Translations under genes and position numbers: made by a program
In this document: positions 27,983 through 38,989 of the stretch, piece by piece
How positions within the stretch are numbered: position 1 is the stretch's first letter
Layout: each line of letters begins with the position of its first letter
The notes under the pieces: generated by a model
Databases searched by the model: none
The model's input: the letters and a program-made list of their open reading frames with translations, nothing else
Told to the model about the DNA's origin: nothing
Assembly: GCA_005885125.1 (NCBI GenBank)
Contig: VAXU01000120.1
Coordinates: 1 to 53,556, forward strand
Length of the DNA: 53,556 nucleotides
Direction: 5' to 3'
DNA from: Actinomycetota bacterium
GTDB lineage: Bacteria > Actinomycetota > Thermoleophilia > Gaiellales > Gaiellaceae

Positions 27983-28911
27983 GACTTGACCGAGCCGGCG
28001 AGCAGTCCCTGCACGAAGTACCGCTGCAACGAGAAGAACACGATGAGCGGCAGAAACATCAAGAGGAACGCCGCCGCGCTCAGCAGGTTGTACTGCTGCC
28101 CGTACGTTCCGAGCAGATACGTGACCTGCACGGTCATCGGTCGCTTCGTCGGGTCGGAGATGAAGATCAGCGCCATCAACAGGTCGTTCCACACCCACAG
28201 GAACTGGAAGATCGCGAACGACGCGAGAGCGGGCACCGAGAGCGGGACGACGATGCGACGGAAGATCGCGAGATTCGACGCGCCGTCCATCCGCGCGGCC
28301 TCGATCAGGTCCTTCGGCAACGTGATGAAGAAGTTCCGGAGCAGGAAGATCGCGAGCGGTAACCCGAAGGCGGTGTGTGCGAGCCAGATGCCCCAGAACG
28401 AGTTGTTCAGGTGCTGCCAGTGGTAGACGCCGAGACCGGGGATCCCGATCGGGATGTTCCAGTCCCTGAACAGTTTGAGCAGCGGCACGAGCGACGTCTG
28501 AATCGGCACGACCATCAGCGCGACGATCGCGAGGAAGATCGTGTCGCGGAACGGGAAGCGAATCCACGCGAAGCCGAACGCGGCGAGAGCGCCGATCGTC
28601 AGCGGCAACAGCGTTGCGGGCAACGTGATGTAGACGCTGTTCAGGAATGCGTGTCCCATTCCCGCCGTGTGGAGCACCGACGAGTAGTTCTTCACCGTCC
28701 AGTTCCACTGCCCGAGTGCGTGCCACCAGCCCGACGAGGAGATCTCGCCGCTGGGCCGGAAGGACGTCACAGCGAGGCCGACGGTCGGGACGAGCCAGAT
28801 GACAGCGATCGCGATCAGCGAGATGTGGACCGGGGTCCGGCTGATGAAGCGAACGAGCCGACCGCTCATCGTCTGAGGTGTGAAGGGGACGGGATGCTCG
28901 AGGGTCGCCAT
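27979..28911 (-). CDS. carbohydrate ABC transporter permease
   Basis: ARMDGASNLAIFRRIVVPLSVPALASFAIFQFLWVWNDLLMALIF (EAA loop). Confidence 0.93.
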   Translation of the reverse strand: MATLEHPVPFTPQTMSGRLVRFISRTPVHISLIAIAVIWLVPTVGLAVTSFRPSGEISSSGWWHALGQWNWTVKNYSSVLHTAGMGHAFLNSVYITLPATLLPLTIGALAAFGFAWIRFPFRDTIFLAIVALMVVPIQTSLVPLLKLFRDWNIPIGIPGLGVYHWQHLNNSFWGIWLAHTAFGLPLAIFLLRNFFITLPKDLIEAARMDGASNLAIFRRIVVPLSVPALASFAIFQFLWVWNDLLMALIFISDPTKRPMTVQVTYLLGTYGQQYNLLSAAAFLLMFLPLIVFFSLQRYFVQGLLAGSVKS

Positions 28912-29885
28912 CAGTTCGTCACTCGCTCACTCCGGAAACGGCGGATGTTCAGCAGCATCACCGGGATCATGAAAACGAGCATGAGCGCGGCTACCGCCGC
29001 GCCGTAACCGGGACGGCCGTTCGCGAACGTCTCCTCGTACATCGTGTAGGCGATCACCCGGCTCGTCGTCCCGGGACCGCCCCCGGTCATGACGTAGATG
29101 ATGTCGAACACCTTGATGACGTTGATGAAGAGCCAGACGGTGACGACGGCGATCGGCAGGCTCAGCATCGGCACCATCACGCGCCGGAAGATCGCCCACT
29201 CGCCGGCGCCGTCGACCCGCGCGGCTTCGATCACCTCAGTCGAGATCCCCTTGATCGCCGCCGACAGCACGACCATCACAAACCCGGTCGACGCCCAGAC
29301 GTACGCGAAGATCAGCGCGTAGTTGACGGTGCTCGGCCGACCCACCCAGGCAATCGGGTGGAAGCCGTGGTCGACCGCATGGATCGTCGCGTTGACGACG
29401 CCCTGGTTCAGGTCAGGGCTGTAGACGAAGAGCCAGATCAGTCCGACGGCAGTTGCGGAGATCGCCATCGGAACGAACACCGCCGACTTCACGATCCGCT
29501 CGTAGCGCACGCGCACGGCGAGCACGGCGAGGCCGAGACCGAAGATCAGCGACAGGCTGATGTAGAAGATGACCCAGCGGAGGTTGTTGATCAGCGCGCC
29601 CGAGGGCGGCCAGTGGCTGAGGTCGAGGAACGACGGGTCGTTGGTCAGCAGCTCCTTGAAGTTGCCGAGCCCAAGGTAGCCGGCGAACCCGTAGAGGAAG
29701 TCTCCCTTGTAGAACGCGAGGCGAACCGTGTAGTAGGCGGGGTAGGCGAGGAAGATTCCGAGGACGAGCAGCGCCGGGAGGGTGAAGAGGAAACCCTGGA
29801 CGCGGTCGCTCGCCCGGATGTCGGCGAAGCTGCGCGGCTCGCGGGGAACCTCGACGACCGGGGAAGGAAGGGGTTGTTGGCTCAC
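28911..29885 (-). CDS. sugar ABC transporter permease
   Basis: EAARVDGAGEWAIFRRVMVPMLSLPIAVVTVWLFINVIKVFD. Confidence 0.93.
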   Translation of the reverse strand: MSQQPLPSPVVEVPREPRSFADIRASDRVQGFLFTLPALLVLGIFLAYPAYYTVRLAFYKGDFLYGFAGYLGLGNFKELLTNDPSFLDLSHWPPSGALINNLRWVIFYISLSLIFGLGLAVLAVRVRYERIVKSAVFVPMAISATAVGLIWLFVYSPDLNQGVVNATIHAVDHGFHPIAWVGRPSTVNYALIFAYVWASTGFVMVVLSAAIKGISTEVIEAARVDGAGEWAIFRRVMVPMLSLPIAVVTVWLFINVIKVFDIIYVMTGGGPGTTSRVIAYTMYEETFANGRPGYGAAVAALMLVFMIPVMLLNIRRFRSERVTN

Positions 29886-29949
29886 GTCGGCCGCGGATGG
29901 TGACGAGAGCGGCGCCGATCAGGACGCCGCTCTCGTCGAGCCAGACTGC

Positions 29950-31156
29950 TTATCCGTGGTACGCCTTGTCCGCTTCCTTCTGGAATGCGGCCATGGTCTT
30001 CTTCGCGTTGCTCGGCTTTTGGAGAACGTCCTGGAGCGCGGAGCCCCAGGTGTCGCCGAGTGCGCCCGGCATCAGGTCGGAGCCGTCGAAGCGGAAGATC
30101 TTCGCCGCTGCGACCTGCTTCGCCTCCGCCCGGACGAGCGCGTTCGGATACGAGCCGCCCTTCACCTGCTTGTTCGGAGAGATCACCGCACCTGTCGAGA
30201 CCCAGATCGAGCCTGCCTCAGGCGTCGTCAGGTACTTCAGAAACGTGCGGATGTCGGGGGTGTCCTTGAATGCGGCAGCGAGGTCACCGCCGCCGATCAG
30301 GGGGCTGTCCCGCTTCGGGTCGATCGTCACCCACGGGAAGAACGCGATCGTCTTCCCTGGCTTCAGACTCGGGTTCACCTGTCCGATCGCGATCCCGCCG
30401 ACGAAGCCGCCCTCCATATAGAGCTGGGCCTGCGGGTTCGATCCGAACACCTGCGCAATCCCGGAGTTGAAGCTCCGGCCGAGTGCGCCCTGCACGCCGC
30501 CGCCCGCGATGTACTTGTCGTTCAGGATCGACGTCATCCGCTGCAGCGCGCTGATGACCGACGCATCCGTGAACTTCAGCTTGCCCGCGAACAGGTTGTC
30601 GTATTTCGCGGTGCCCGCCGTGCGGGCGTAGATGCTTTGTCGGGATCTTGAAGTGGTACTTCTTGAAGGAATCAGGCCGGTACCAGATGACGCTCTTCGA
30701 GTTCGCCTTGACCGCGAGCCCGTAGAGCTTTCCTCCGACGGTGCCGAGACTGATCCAGCCCCCGGTGTATCTGGACTTCATATACGAGGACGTGAAGCCC
30801 ATGGTGCTCAGGTTCTTGAATGCATTGTCCTTCGCCAGCGTGGCCAAGTAGCCTGGCCGCGGCACGATCGCCACATCCGGCGGATTGCCGGCCGCGAGGC
30901 GCGTCCGGATCGCCGGGATGAAGTCACGCGCCGTCTCGTACTGAACCTTGATTCCGGTCTTCTTCGTAAACGCGTCCGTCACCTTGATGAACGCGTCCTT
31001 CTCGCTTCCGCCCCAGAGCGAGAGCACGTCGATCGTCGTCGCCTTGCGAGCCTGCGGGCTCGCGGTCCGGCTAAAGCCGGCGCCTGCGAAGACGGTTGTG
31101 GCTAGGGCTGCGCCAAGAACAACGGCGAGCGCAGCCAGCCAAGAACGTCGCTTCAC
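29950..31156 (-). pseudogene. extracellular sugar-binding protein gene with internal deletion and frameshift
   Basis: N-terminal half MKRRSWLAALAVVLG...VIWYRPDSFKKYHFKIPTK in one frame; C-terminal half IYARTAGTAKYDNLFAGKLKFTDASV...ADKAYHG in another; expected linking segment missing at ~30631-30640. Confidence 0.75.
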
Positions 31157-31270
31157 TCGATCCTCCTCTTTCGTCGGCGGCTGACGAGGACCGCCTGCGT
31201 CGGGCCGGCTCCCCCTGTGGTGACGACCCCCAGTTGTAAGCCGGATGCTAGTCGGACTCGAGGTCTCGCT

Positions 31271-32365
<1,095 letters not shown>

Positions 32366-32377
32366 GCGCGCGAGATG

Positions 32378-33418
32378 CTACTCCGCGAGCGCACCAGCGC
32401 AAAGGCGCTGGAAGTGCGCGACGAGCTGTTCGCTCTGCGGCATCAGCCGGCCGGCCTCGAGCACCCCCGACCGGATGCCGCGCTGAACTCCCTCGACGAG
32501 CACGGTGTCCTCCCGGCCGACCTGCCCGTCGAACTCGAGTAGCTCGTCGACCCAGGCCTGATCGACGTCCGGGGCGAAGAAGTAGTCGAGGAAGCGCGCG
32601 GTGCGCTCGGGCCCGCGCGGGACGATCGGGCCACAAGAGAGGTTTGGCTTCCCCGGAAAGATGTTGAGCCCGAAGTTCGGCCAGAGGAAATGGAACTGGC
32701 CGCGCGGAACCTCGTGCCCCGCGAACGGCGACTCGCGACCGTCACGAAGCGGCCCGAACTGGCTCGACGTCAACCCCTCCGTCTCGAGCCGGTACGAATC
32801 GGGCGAGACGTCGACCACTGCGCTGAACCCCGGATGTGCGACGGCGCAGTGGTAGCACTCCAGGAAGTTCTCGCAGGCGACCTTCCAGTTCGCGTCGAGC
32901 TCGAATTCCATGCGGAAGCGGAACTCGAGCGCATCGAGGTCGAGGATCTGCGCCACCTGGGCGGGGAGCGGACCGAGAGCGTCCGCGAGCGGAGGCGCCT
33001 CGCGGTCCGGATTGACGAACACGAACGGCCCCCAGGTGTCCACGGCGAGCGGCACCAGCGACAGGTCGTCCGCGTCGAAGCCCGGTTCGCGGTCGGAGCG
33101 CGGCGCAGCGCGCAGCCGACCGTCCAGCTCGTACGTCCAAGCGTGGTACCGGCACTGCAGCGTCTCGCGGCCCCCGCTCCCCTCCGCGAGCATCGAGCCG
33201 CGATGGCGGCAGACGTTGAGGAACGCGCGCAACTCGCCGTCGCGCGCGCGCGTCACCAGGATCGGTGTCCATCCGGCCATGGCCGCAACGAAGGTGCCCG
33301 GTTCGGACACTTGTCCCGTATGCCCGACGTATTGCCACGCACGGCGGAAGATGCGTTCCTGCTCGAGCCGCAGGACCTCCGGATCCGAGTACCAGCTCCA
33401 CGGCAATGTCAGCTCCAT
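32378..33418 (-). CDS. Rieske aromatic ring-hydroxylating dioxygenase, alpha subunit
   Basis: CRHRGSMLAEGSGGRETLQCRYHAW Rieske motif; NFLECYHCAVAHPGF metal site. Confidence 0.92.
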   Translation of the reverse strand: MELTLPWSWYSDPEVLRLEQERIFRRAWQYVGHTGQVSEPGTFVAAMAGWTPILVTRARDGELRAFLNVCRHRGSMLAEGSGGRETLQCRYHAWTYELDGRLRAAPRSDREPGFDADDLSLVPLAVDTWGPFVFVNPDREAPPLADALGPLPAQVAQILDLDALEFRFRMEFELDANWKVACENFLECYHCAVAHPGFSAVVDVSPDSYRLETEGLTSSQFGPLRDGRESPFAGHEVPRGQFHFLWPNFGLNIFPGKPNLSCGPIVPRGPERTARFLDYFFAPDVDQAWVDELLEFDGQVGREDTVLVEGVQRGIRSGVLEAGRLMPQSEQLVAHFQRLCAGALAE

Positions 33419-33442
33419 GACGGGAAAGGTTAGTGTCCGCAC

Positions 33443-35281
33443 GTGGCCGTCACGAAAGCGAGGAAGCTCACCCCGCTCGAGCAGTTCATGGCGTACCGGC
33501 GCTTCTCGGCGGGCCTGGCCTTCACACCTGACGGCGAGCACGTCCTCTTCGTCAGCAATCTCTCCGGCCAGTTCAACCTCTGGCGCGTCCCGGCCGAAGG
33601 AGGCTGGCCGGATCAGCTGTCGGCGTTCACCGACGACACCGTGCGGCTCATGGGCGTCTCGTCGCGGGACGGGACCGTTGCGTTCTGCGCCGACCACGAC
33701 GGCGACGAGTTCCACCAGATCTACCTGCTCGAGGCCGGCGGCGGCTGGCCCGAGAAGATCACGGACGCGCCGGACGTGCAGCACTACGTCGGCGGCGACT
33801 GCTTCTCGCCGGACGGGACGAAGCTCGCGTTTGCCGCGAACGCCCGAACCCCGACGGACATGGAGGTCTGGATCCGCGACCTCGACACAGGTGAGATCCA
33901 GTCTCTCTTCGGCGAGGGAAAGTACTCGTTCCCGGCCGGTTGGTCGCCGGACGGCACGAAGCTCGTCGCCCTCGATTTCCGCAACAACAGCGACTCGACC
34001 CTCCATCTGATCGACCTCGAGTCGGGCGAGGCGCCGGAGGTGACGCCGCACGAGGAGGACGGGCTGTACCTGCCGGGCCCGTGGGCTGCCGACGGCTCGG
34101 GCTTCTACTTGTTGAGCGACGAGGGCAGAGAGTTCCGCGGGCTCGCGTTCTACGACGTCAACACCGGGAGCTGGGACTGGGTCGAGACATCGGAGGCCGA
34201 CATCGAGGAAGTTGGCATCTCCCGCGACGGACGCGTGCTCGCGTGGCTCGTCAACGAGAACGGGTGGGACATGCTGAAGGTTCGCGAGCTGCAGACGGGA
34301 CGTGACCTTCCGGACCCGGACCTCCCGCGCGGCGCCCGGCCGCACCTGACCGGGTTCCAGCCGCCGGTCGCCGTCTCGGCGGACGGTGCGCGCGTCGCGG
34401 TCATCCTCTCGGGCCCGCGGCGCCCCGGCGAGGTGTGGGTGGTGGACACGGAGAGCGGCGAGTCGCACGCGGTGACGGAGAGCCGGATCGGCGGGCTGCG
34501 AGAGGAGGACCTCGTCGACGTCGACCTGATCTCGTATCCGAGCTTCGACGGGCGCCAGATTCCGGCGTGGCTCTACCGGCCCGAGGCCGAGGGCAAGGTT
34601 CCGGTCGTGCTCGCGATCCACGGCGGCCCGGAAGCGCAGGAGCGCGCGCTCTACAACCCGCTGTACCAGTACCTGCTCAGCCGCGGCATTGCTGTGATGG
34701 CGACGAACATCCGCGGGTCGACGGGGTACGGGAAGTCGTACCAGCGGCTGATCCAGCGCGACTGGGGCGGCGGTGATCTGAAGGACTGGGACCACGCGGT
34801 CAGGTGGCTGCACGAACAGGACTGGGTCGACCCGGACCGGATCGGCGTATGGGGCGGCTCCTACGGCGGCTTCGCCGTGCTCACCTGCGTGACGCGTCTA
34901 CCTGATTACTGGGCTGCGGCGGTCGACATCTTCGGCCCGTCCAACCTGATCTCGTTCGCGAAGGCGGTCCCACCGACGTGGCGCCGGATGATGAAGCGCT
35001 TCGTCGGCGATCCGGAAGAGGATGCCGACCTACTGCGCGAGCGATCGCCGATGACGTACATCGAGAACGCGACGACGCCGATGCTCGTGATCCAGGGAGC
35101 GAAGGATCCGCGCGTCGTCCAGGCCGAGTCCGACCAGTTGGTCGACAAGCTGCGGTCCCTCGGCCGCGAGGTCGAGTACGTCGTCTTCGACGACGAGGGT
35201 CACGGCTTCACGAAGCGGCAGAACGAGCTGAAGGCGCACGGCGCGTCCGCCGCCTGGCTAAAGCGGCATCTGACGGCCTGA
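33443..35281 (+). CDS. S9 family prolyl oligopeptidase
   Basis: WD40-like N-domain; GVWGGSYGGFAVLT nucleophile; HGFTKRQNE. Confidence 0.92.
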   Translation: MAVTKARKLTPLEQFMAYRRFSAGLAFTPDGEHVLFVSNLSGQFNLWRVPAEGGWPDQLSAFTDDTVRLMGVSSRDGTVAFCADHDGDEFHQIYLLEAGGGWPEKITDAPDVQHYVGGDCFSPDGTKLAFAANARTPTDMEVWIRDLDTGEIQSLFGEGKYSFPAGWSPDGTKLVALDFRNNSDSTLHLIDLESGEAPEVTPHEEDGLYLPGPWAADGSGFYLLSDEGREFRGLAFYDVNTGSWDWVETSEADIEEVGISRDGRVLAWLVNENGWDMLKVRELQTGRDLPDPDLPRGARPHLTGFQPPVAVSADGARVAVILSGPRRPGEVWVVDTESGESHAVTESRIGGLREEDLVDVDLISYPSFDGRQIPAWLYRPEAEGKVPVVLAIHGGPEAQERALYNPLYQYLLSRGIAVMATNIRGSTGYGKSYQRLIQRDWGGGDLKDWDHAVRWLHEQDWVDPDRIGVWGGSYGGFAVLTCVTRLPDYWAAAVDIFGPSNLISFAKAVPPTWRRMMKRFVGDPEEDADLLRERSPMTYIENATTPMLVIQGAKDPRVVQAESDQLVDKLRSLGREVEYVVFDDEGHGFTKRQNELKAHGASAAWLKRHLTA

Positions 35282-35292
35282 TCGCCTGGACG

Positions 35293-35688
35293 CTAGGGAG
35301 CGGCCGGAGCGGGCGGCGCTTCGCGTACCTCGACCGTCAGCTGCGGTCCCCGTCCGCTCGGCCAGTTCGTGACGCGGACCCGCCAGCGCCCGAGCGTCGG
35401 GAAGCGGAAGGATCCGCGCCACACTCCCCGCGACGTGTGCCGGAGCCCGATCCGGACGACGCGTCCCGACGGGGACACCGCTTCCACGCGGAGCCCACGT
35501 CCGGGAGCGTCCGCCAGCGAGCGCACGCCCTTGACGACCGAGAAGGAACGAAGCTCGATCTTGACGAGCCGGCCGGGCTCGACGATCGAGGGGTTCACGG
35601 ACAGGCGGACTTCGAAGGCCGCCAGCGCGGCCGGCGCTGTAAGCAGAGCGGCAAACGCCGCCAGTACGACTAGGCCCCCCTGCCGCAT
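35293..35688 (-). CDS. hypothetical secreted protein
   Basis: Signal peptide MRQGGLVVLAAFAALLTAPAALAA; Ig-like NPSIVEPGRLVKIELRS. Confidence 0.65.
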   Translation of the reverse strand: MRQGGLVVLAAFAALLTAPAALAAFEVRLSVNPSIVEPGRLVKIELRSFSVVKGVRSLADAPGRGLRVEAVSPSGRVVRIGLRHTSRGVWRGSFRFPTLGRWRVRVTNWPSGRGPQLTVEVREAPPAPAAP

Positions 35689-35732
35689 CGAGAGGAACGA
35701 TACAACCGCTTGCCGGATCCGGGAAGAGAGCG

Positions 35733-37061
35733 CTAGGAGCCGGTCGCGAGCGTCGCCGCGAGGGCGTCCACCACTGTCGGGTCGAACTCCGTCCCGGCAC
35801 AGCGGCGAAGCTCGGTGAGGGCCTCGTCGACCGAGCGGGCCGCGCGATACGGCCGGTCGGTCGTCATCGCGTTGAACGCGTCGCAGCAGCGGACGATGCG
35901 TGCGACGAGGGGGATCTCCTCGCCGACGAGCCCGTCCGGGTAGCCGCTGCCGTCCCAGTTCTCGTGACACGACCGGATGATCCGGCCGACGCTCCCGAGG
36001 ATGCCCCCCACGAGGGAGAGCAGCCGCTCGCCCTCGAGCGTATGCGTCTCGATCATCGCCCGCTCGCGGGCGTCGAGCGGGCCGGCCTTGTTGATGATCT
36101 CGCCGGGGATCCTGATCTTGCCGACGTCGTGCAGCAACGCCGCGAACTCGGCGTCACGGCGCTCGCTCGGCTCGAGGCCGAGCTCATCGCAGACGTCGAG
36201 CACGAGCGTGACGACGTCGCGGCTGTGCGTGCCGGTGTACGGATCATCGGCCTCGACGACGTCTCCGAGCAGGAAGGCGGTGCCGCGGTAGGCGTGACTC
36301 AGCTCGAGCGCGTGGTCGATCCGCATCTGCCGCTCGTGCGCGAAGACGGACAGCAGTCCGATCAGCGGCAGGAGCAAGAGGCAGACGGCCGGCCGGTGGA
36401 CCGCTGCGAGCGCGGCGAGGAGGCCGACCGACGCCAGGCCTGCGTCCACCAGGAACACCCAGCCCATGAACGGGAGCTGCGAGCTGGGGCGGACCCCCTT
36501 GACGACCCACTCGCGGCTCCCCGAGACCGCGAAGTCGACGGCGAACTGCGCAACGATCGCGGCGAAGTAGATCGGCCAGTCCCCGAGCCTCGGCGGGCGC
36601 TCGCCAGCGAGGGCGAGAACCGCCACGGGCCCCATCACGTGCCACGAGTAGACGGGGACGAGGAGGGCCCGGTCGAGCGGGGCGCGTCCACGTCCCGGGA
36701 CGATCGTCTTGCCGATGAGCAGCGCGAGCGCGACGAGGAAAGGGACCAGGTCCAGCGGCAGAAGCAAGAGCATCGGCACGAGCACGACCTGCGTCGGTAG
36801 CGCGGATCCCGTCCGCACCTCGAACTCGGCTCGCGAGGCGAGCGCGTACGAGAGGACGAGTGCGGCGGCCGAGAGGAAGCTCGTCGACCGCGACGAGTGG
36901 TACAGCACGGCGAACGTCACCGCTGCGCCGACGAACAGGCCCCCGACGGCAAGCGCGGACCAGAGACCCCGTCCCCGCAGCCTGCGTGACGCGCCCGCGC
37001 GAGAGCGCTCGATCAGGTCGGTGACGCCAGGGTCGAGCTGAGCCGGAGCGACCGTACTCAT
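35733..37061 (-). CDS. membrane HD-GYP domain protein
   Basis: HSRDVVTLVLDVCDELGL...LLHDVGKIRIPGEIINKAGPL...SCHENWDGSGYPDGLVGEEIPLVARIV. Confidence 0.92.
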   Translation of the reverse strand: MSTVAPAQLDPGVTDLIERSRAGASRRLRGRGLWSALAVGGLFVGAAVTFAVLYHSSRSTSFLSAAALVLSYALASRAEFEVRTGSALPTQVVLVPMLLLLPLDLVPFLVALALLIGKTIVPGRGRAPLDRALLVPVYSWHVMGPVAVLALAGERPPRLGDWPIYFAAIVAQFAVDFAVSGSREWVVKGVRPSSQLPFMGWVFLVDAGLASVGLLAALAAVHRPAVCLLLLPLIGLLSVFAHERQMRIDHALELSHAYRGTAFLLGDVVEADDPYTGTHSRDVVTLVLDVCDELGLEPSERRDAEFAALLHDVGKIRIPGEIINKAGPLDARERAMIETHTLEGERLLSLVGGILGSVGRIIRSCHENWDGSGYPDGLVGEEIPLVARIVRCCDAFNAMTTDRPYRAARSVDEALTELRRCAGTEFDPTVVDALAATLATGS

Positions 37062-37213
37062 GAGCGGAAGATCGGCAGGGCGCGAAATCCCTTGATGCAG
37101 GGGTCCGGGAATCCCTCGTTCGAGCGATTCAGATACCCCGACGGAGTGATGCGCCGAACGAGGGGTCGAAGAGACTCAGAGGGCGGCTATCAGTTTGGGA
37201 GAGGAGCGGTACT

Positions 37214-37840
37214 GTGGCGGAGTTCTTTGGACGGTGTTGGCGGCTCGCGACGCTTGGCCTGTTCGCGCTCGCGCTGTCTGCACCCGCGGCGAACGCGGGC
37301 CTTCTCGACGGCCTGATCGGCAGCAACTGCCCGACCAGCGGTTCGCAGGTGTTCGCACCGTGGAAGGACTACAACGCCTACTACCTGGCGCCGAACGGCG
37401 GCCTGGAGAATGGTTCAACCGGTTGGTCGCTCAGCGGGGCATCGGTCGTCTGGGGGAACCAGCCGTTCTACGCGAGCGGAACGCATTCGCTCTCGCTTCC
37501 GAGCGGCAGCACGGCCATGAGCCCCGTCACGTGCATCGGCCCGCAGCAGCTCGCAATCCGAATGTTCGGCAGCGATCGCGGCGGCACTGACGGGGGGCTG
37601 CGCGTGCGCGTGGTCTGGTACGGCCTGCTCAACAAGGTGCTCGGAATCACCGACTACGGCACATTCACGCCCGCCGGCGGCTGGGCGCCGACCTCGACCG
37701 TCAACTCCGGGGGCGGCTTCAACCTGCTTCTGCCGCTCCTCGGCTCGACGTCGGCGCGAATCCAACTGACGCCGATCGGGAGTGGCAGCTCTTGGCGGAT
37801 CGACGACGTCTACGTCGATCCGTGGTGGTCGGGCGAGTAG
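37214..37840 (+). CDS. hypothetical secreted protein
   Basis: Signal peptide; ENGSTGWSLSGASVV carbohydrate-binding-like beta sandwich. Confidence 0.65.
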   Translation: MAEFFGRCWRLATLGLFALALSAPAANAGLLDGLIGSNCPTSGSQVFAPWKDYNAYYLAPNGGLENGSTGWSLSGASVVWGNQPFYASGTHSLSLPSGSTAMSPVTCIGPQQLAIRMFGSDRGGTDGGLRVRVVWYGLLNKVLGITDYGTFTPAGGWAPTSTVNSGGGFNLLLPLLGSTSARIQLTPIGSGSSWRIDDVYVDPWWSGE

Positions 37841-37942
37841 TCCGCGCCGAGTAGCCCGCGCGCTTACGATTCGCTAACAAAGCCTCGTCCCCCGCGTCAC
37901 TACAGGGGATCCGGCGGCGCGCGTCCTACAATCGAGGAGACG

Positions 37943-38989
37943 ATGGATTCGACCGAGGCGGCTCGTGTAGAGGGGTCTGACCGTTTCCAGCAGGCCGCGG
38001 TGCTCGCCGACCGGTTCCTCGACAACATCGAGACGGTCGTCCACGGCAAGCGCGAGGAGATCAAGCTCGTCTTCGCCGCCCTGGTGTGCGGCGGCCACGT
38101 CCTGTTCGAGGACGTCCCCGGCACGGCGAAGACGGTGCTCGCGCGCGCGATCGCCCAGTCGATCGACGGCGCGACGCCGTCGCGCATCCAGTGCACGCCG
38201 GACCTCCAGCCGACGGACGTCACCGGCCTCTCGATCTTCAACCAGAAAGAACGCGACTTCGAGTTCCGCCCGGGCCCGATCTTCGCGAACGTAGTGCTCG
38301 TGGACGAGATCAACCGCGCGATGCCGAAGACGCAGTCGGCGCTCCTGGAAGCGATGGCAGAGCAACAGGTGACCGTCGACGGTGAGACGCGCGTGCTGCC
38401 GGATCCCTTCCTGCTGCTCGCGACCGAGAACCCGATCGAGTACGAGGGAACGTTCCCGCTGCCGGAGGCGCAGCTCGACCGCTTCTTCCTCAAGACGGCG
38501 CTCGGCTACCCGGACATCGACGACGAGCGGCGTATCCTGACCGAGCAGCGCACCGGACATCCCCTGCGGCTGCTCGAGGCCGTGCTGACGGTCGAGGACG
38601 TGCAGCAGCTGAAGCGGGCTGCGCAGGAGGTCTACGTCGACGAGCTGATCCAGCGCTGGATCGTCGAGCTCGTGCGTGCGACGCGGGAGAGCGAGTTCGT
38701 CGCGATCGGCGCGTCGGTACGAGGCTCGCTCGCGCTCGAGCGGGCAGCGCGCGGCTGGTCGCTCCTGAACGACCGCAGCTTCGTCGTTCCCGAGGACGTC
38801 GAGCGGCTGTTCATCCCTGTCTTGATGCACCGCATCGTGTTCCGCCCCGCGTTTCTTGCCGAGGCCCGTCGCAACGGGTGGGCCGCGGCCTCCGCGAGCT
38901 TCAAGGAAGCGTGCCTCGTCGCCGCGCCGAAACCGGAGGCCGATCCGGACGGCGAGGTCTTCGCGCTCGGCACGCGCCCGAGGCACTAA
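37943..38989 (+). CDS. MoxR family AAA ATPase
   Basis: VLFEDVPGTAKTVLARAIAQSIDG; DEINRAMPKTQSALLEAMAE; NPIEYEGTFPLPEAQLDRF. Confidence 0.95.
   Translation: MDSTEAARVEGSDRFQQAAVLADRFLDNIETVVHGKREEIKLVFAALVCGGHVLFEDVPGTAKTVLARAIAQSIDGATPSRIQCTPDLQPTDVTGLSIFNQKERDFEFRPGPIFANVVLVDEINRAMPKTQSALLEAMAEQQVTVDGETRVLPDPFLLLATENPIEYEGTFPLPEAQLDRFFLKTALGYPDIDDERRILTEQRTGHPLRLLEAVLTVEDVQQLKRAAQEVYVDELIQRWIVELVRATRESEFVAIGASVRGSLALERAARGWSLLNDRSFVVPEDVERLFIPVLMHRIVFRPAFLAEARRNGWAAASASFKEACLVAAPKPEADPDGEVFALGTRPRH

Noticed and set aside
27983-28726. N-terminal extension of the 966-aa GH38 ORF
   Set aside because: Lies antiparallel-frame over the conserved permease and has low-complexity Arg-rich composition; not part of the mannosidase
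37973-37985. GGGGTCTGACC inside the MoxR ORF
   Set aside because: Coding sequence with no dyad partner; probably coincidental
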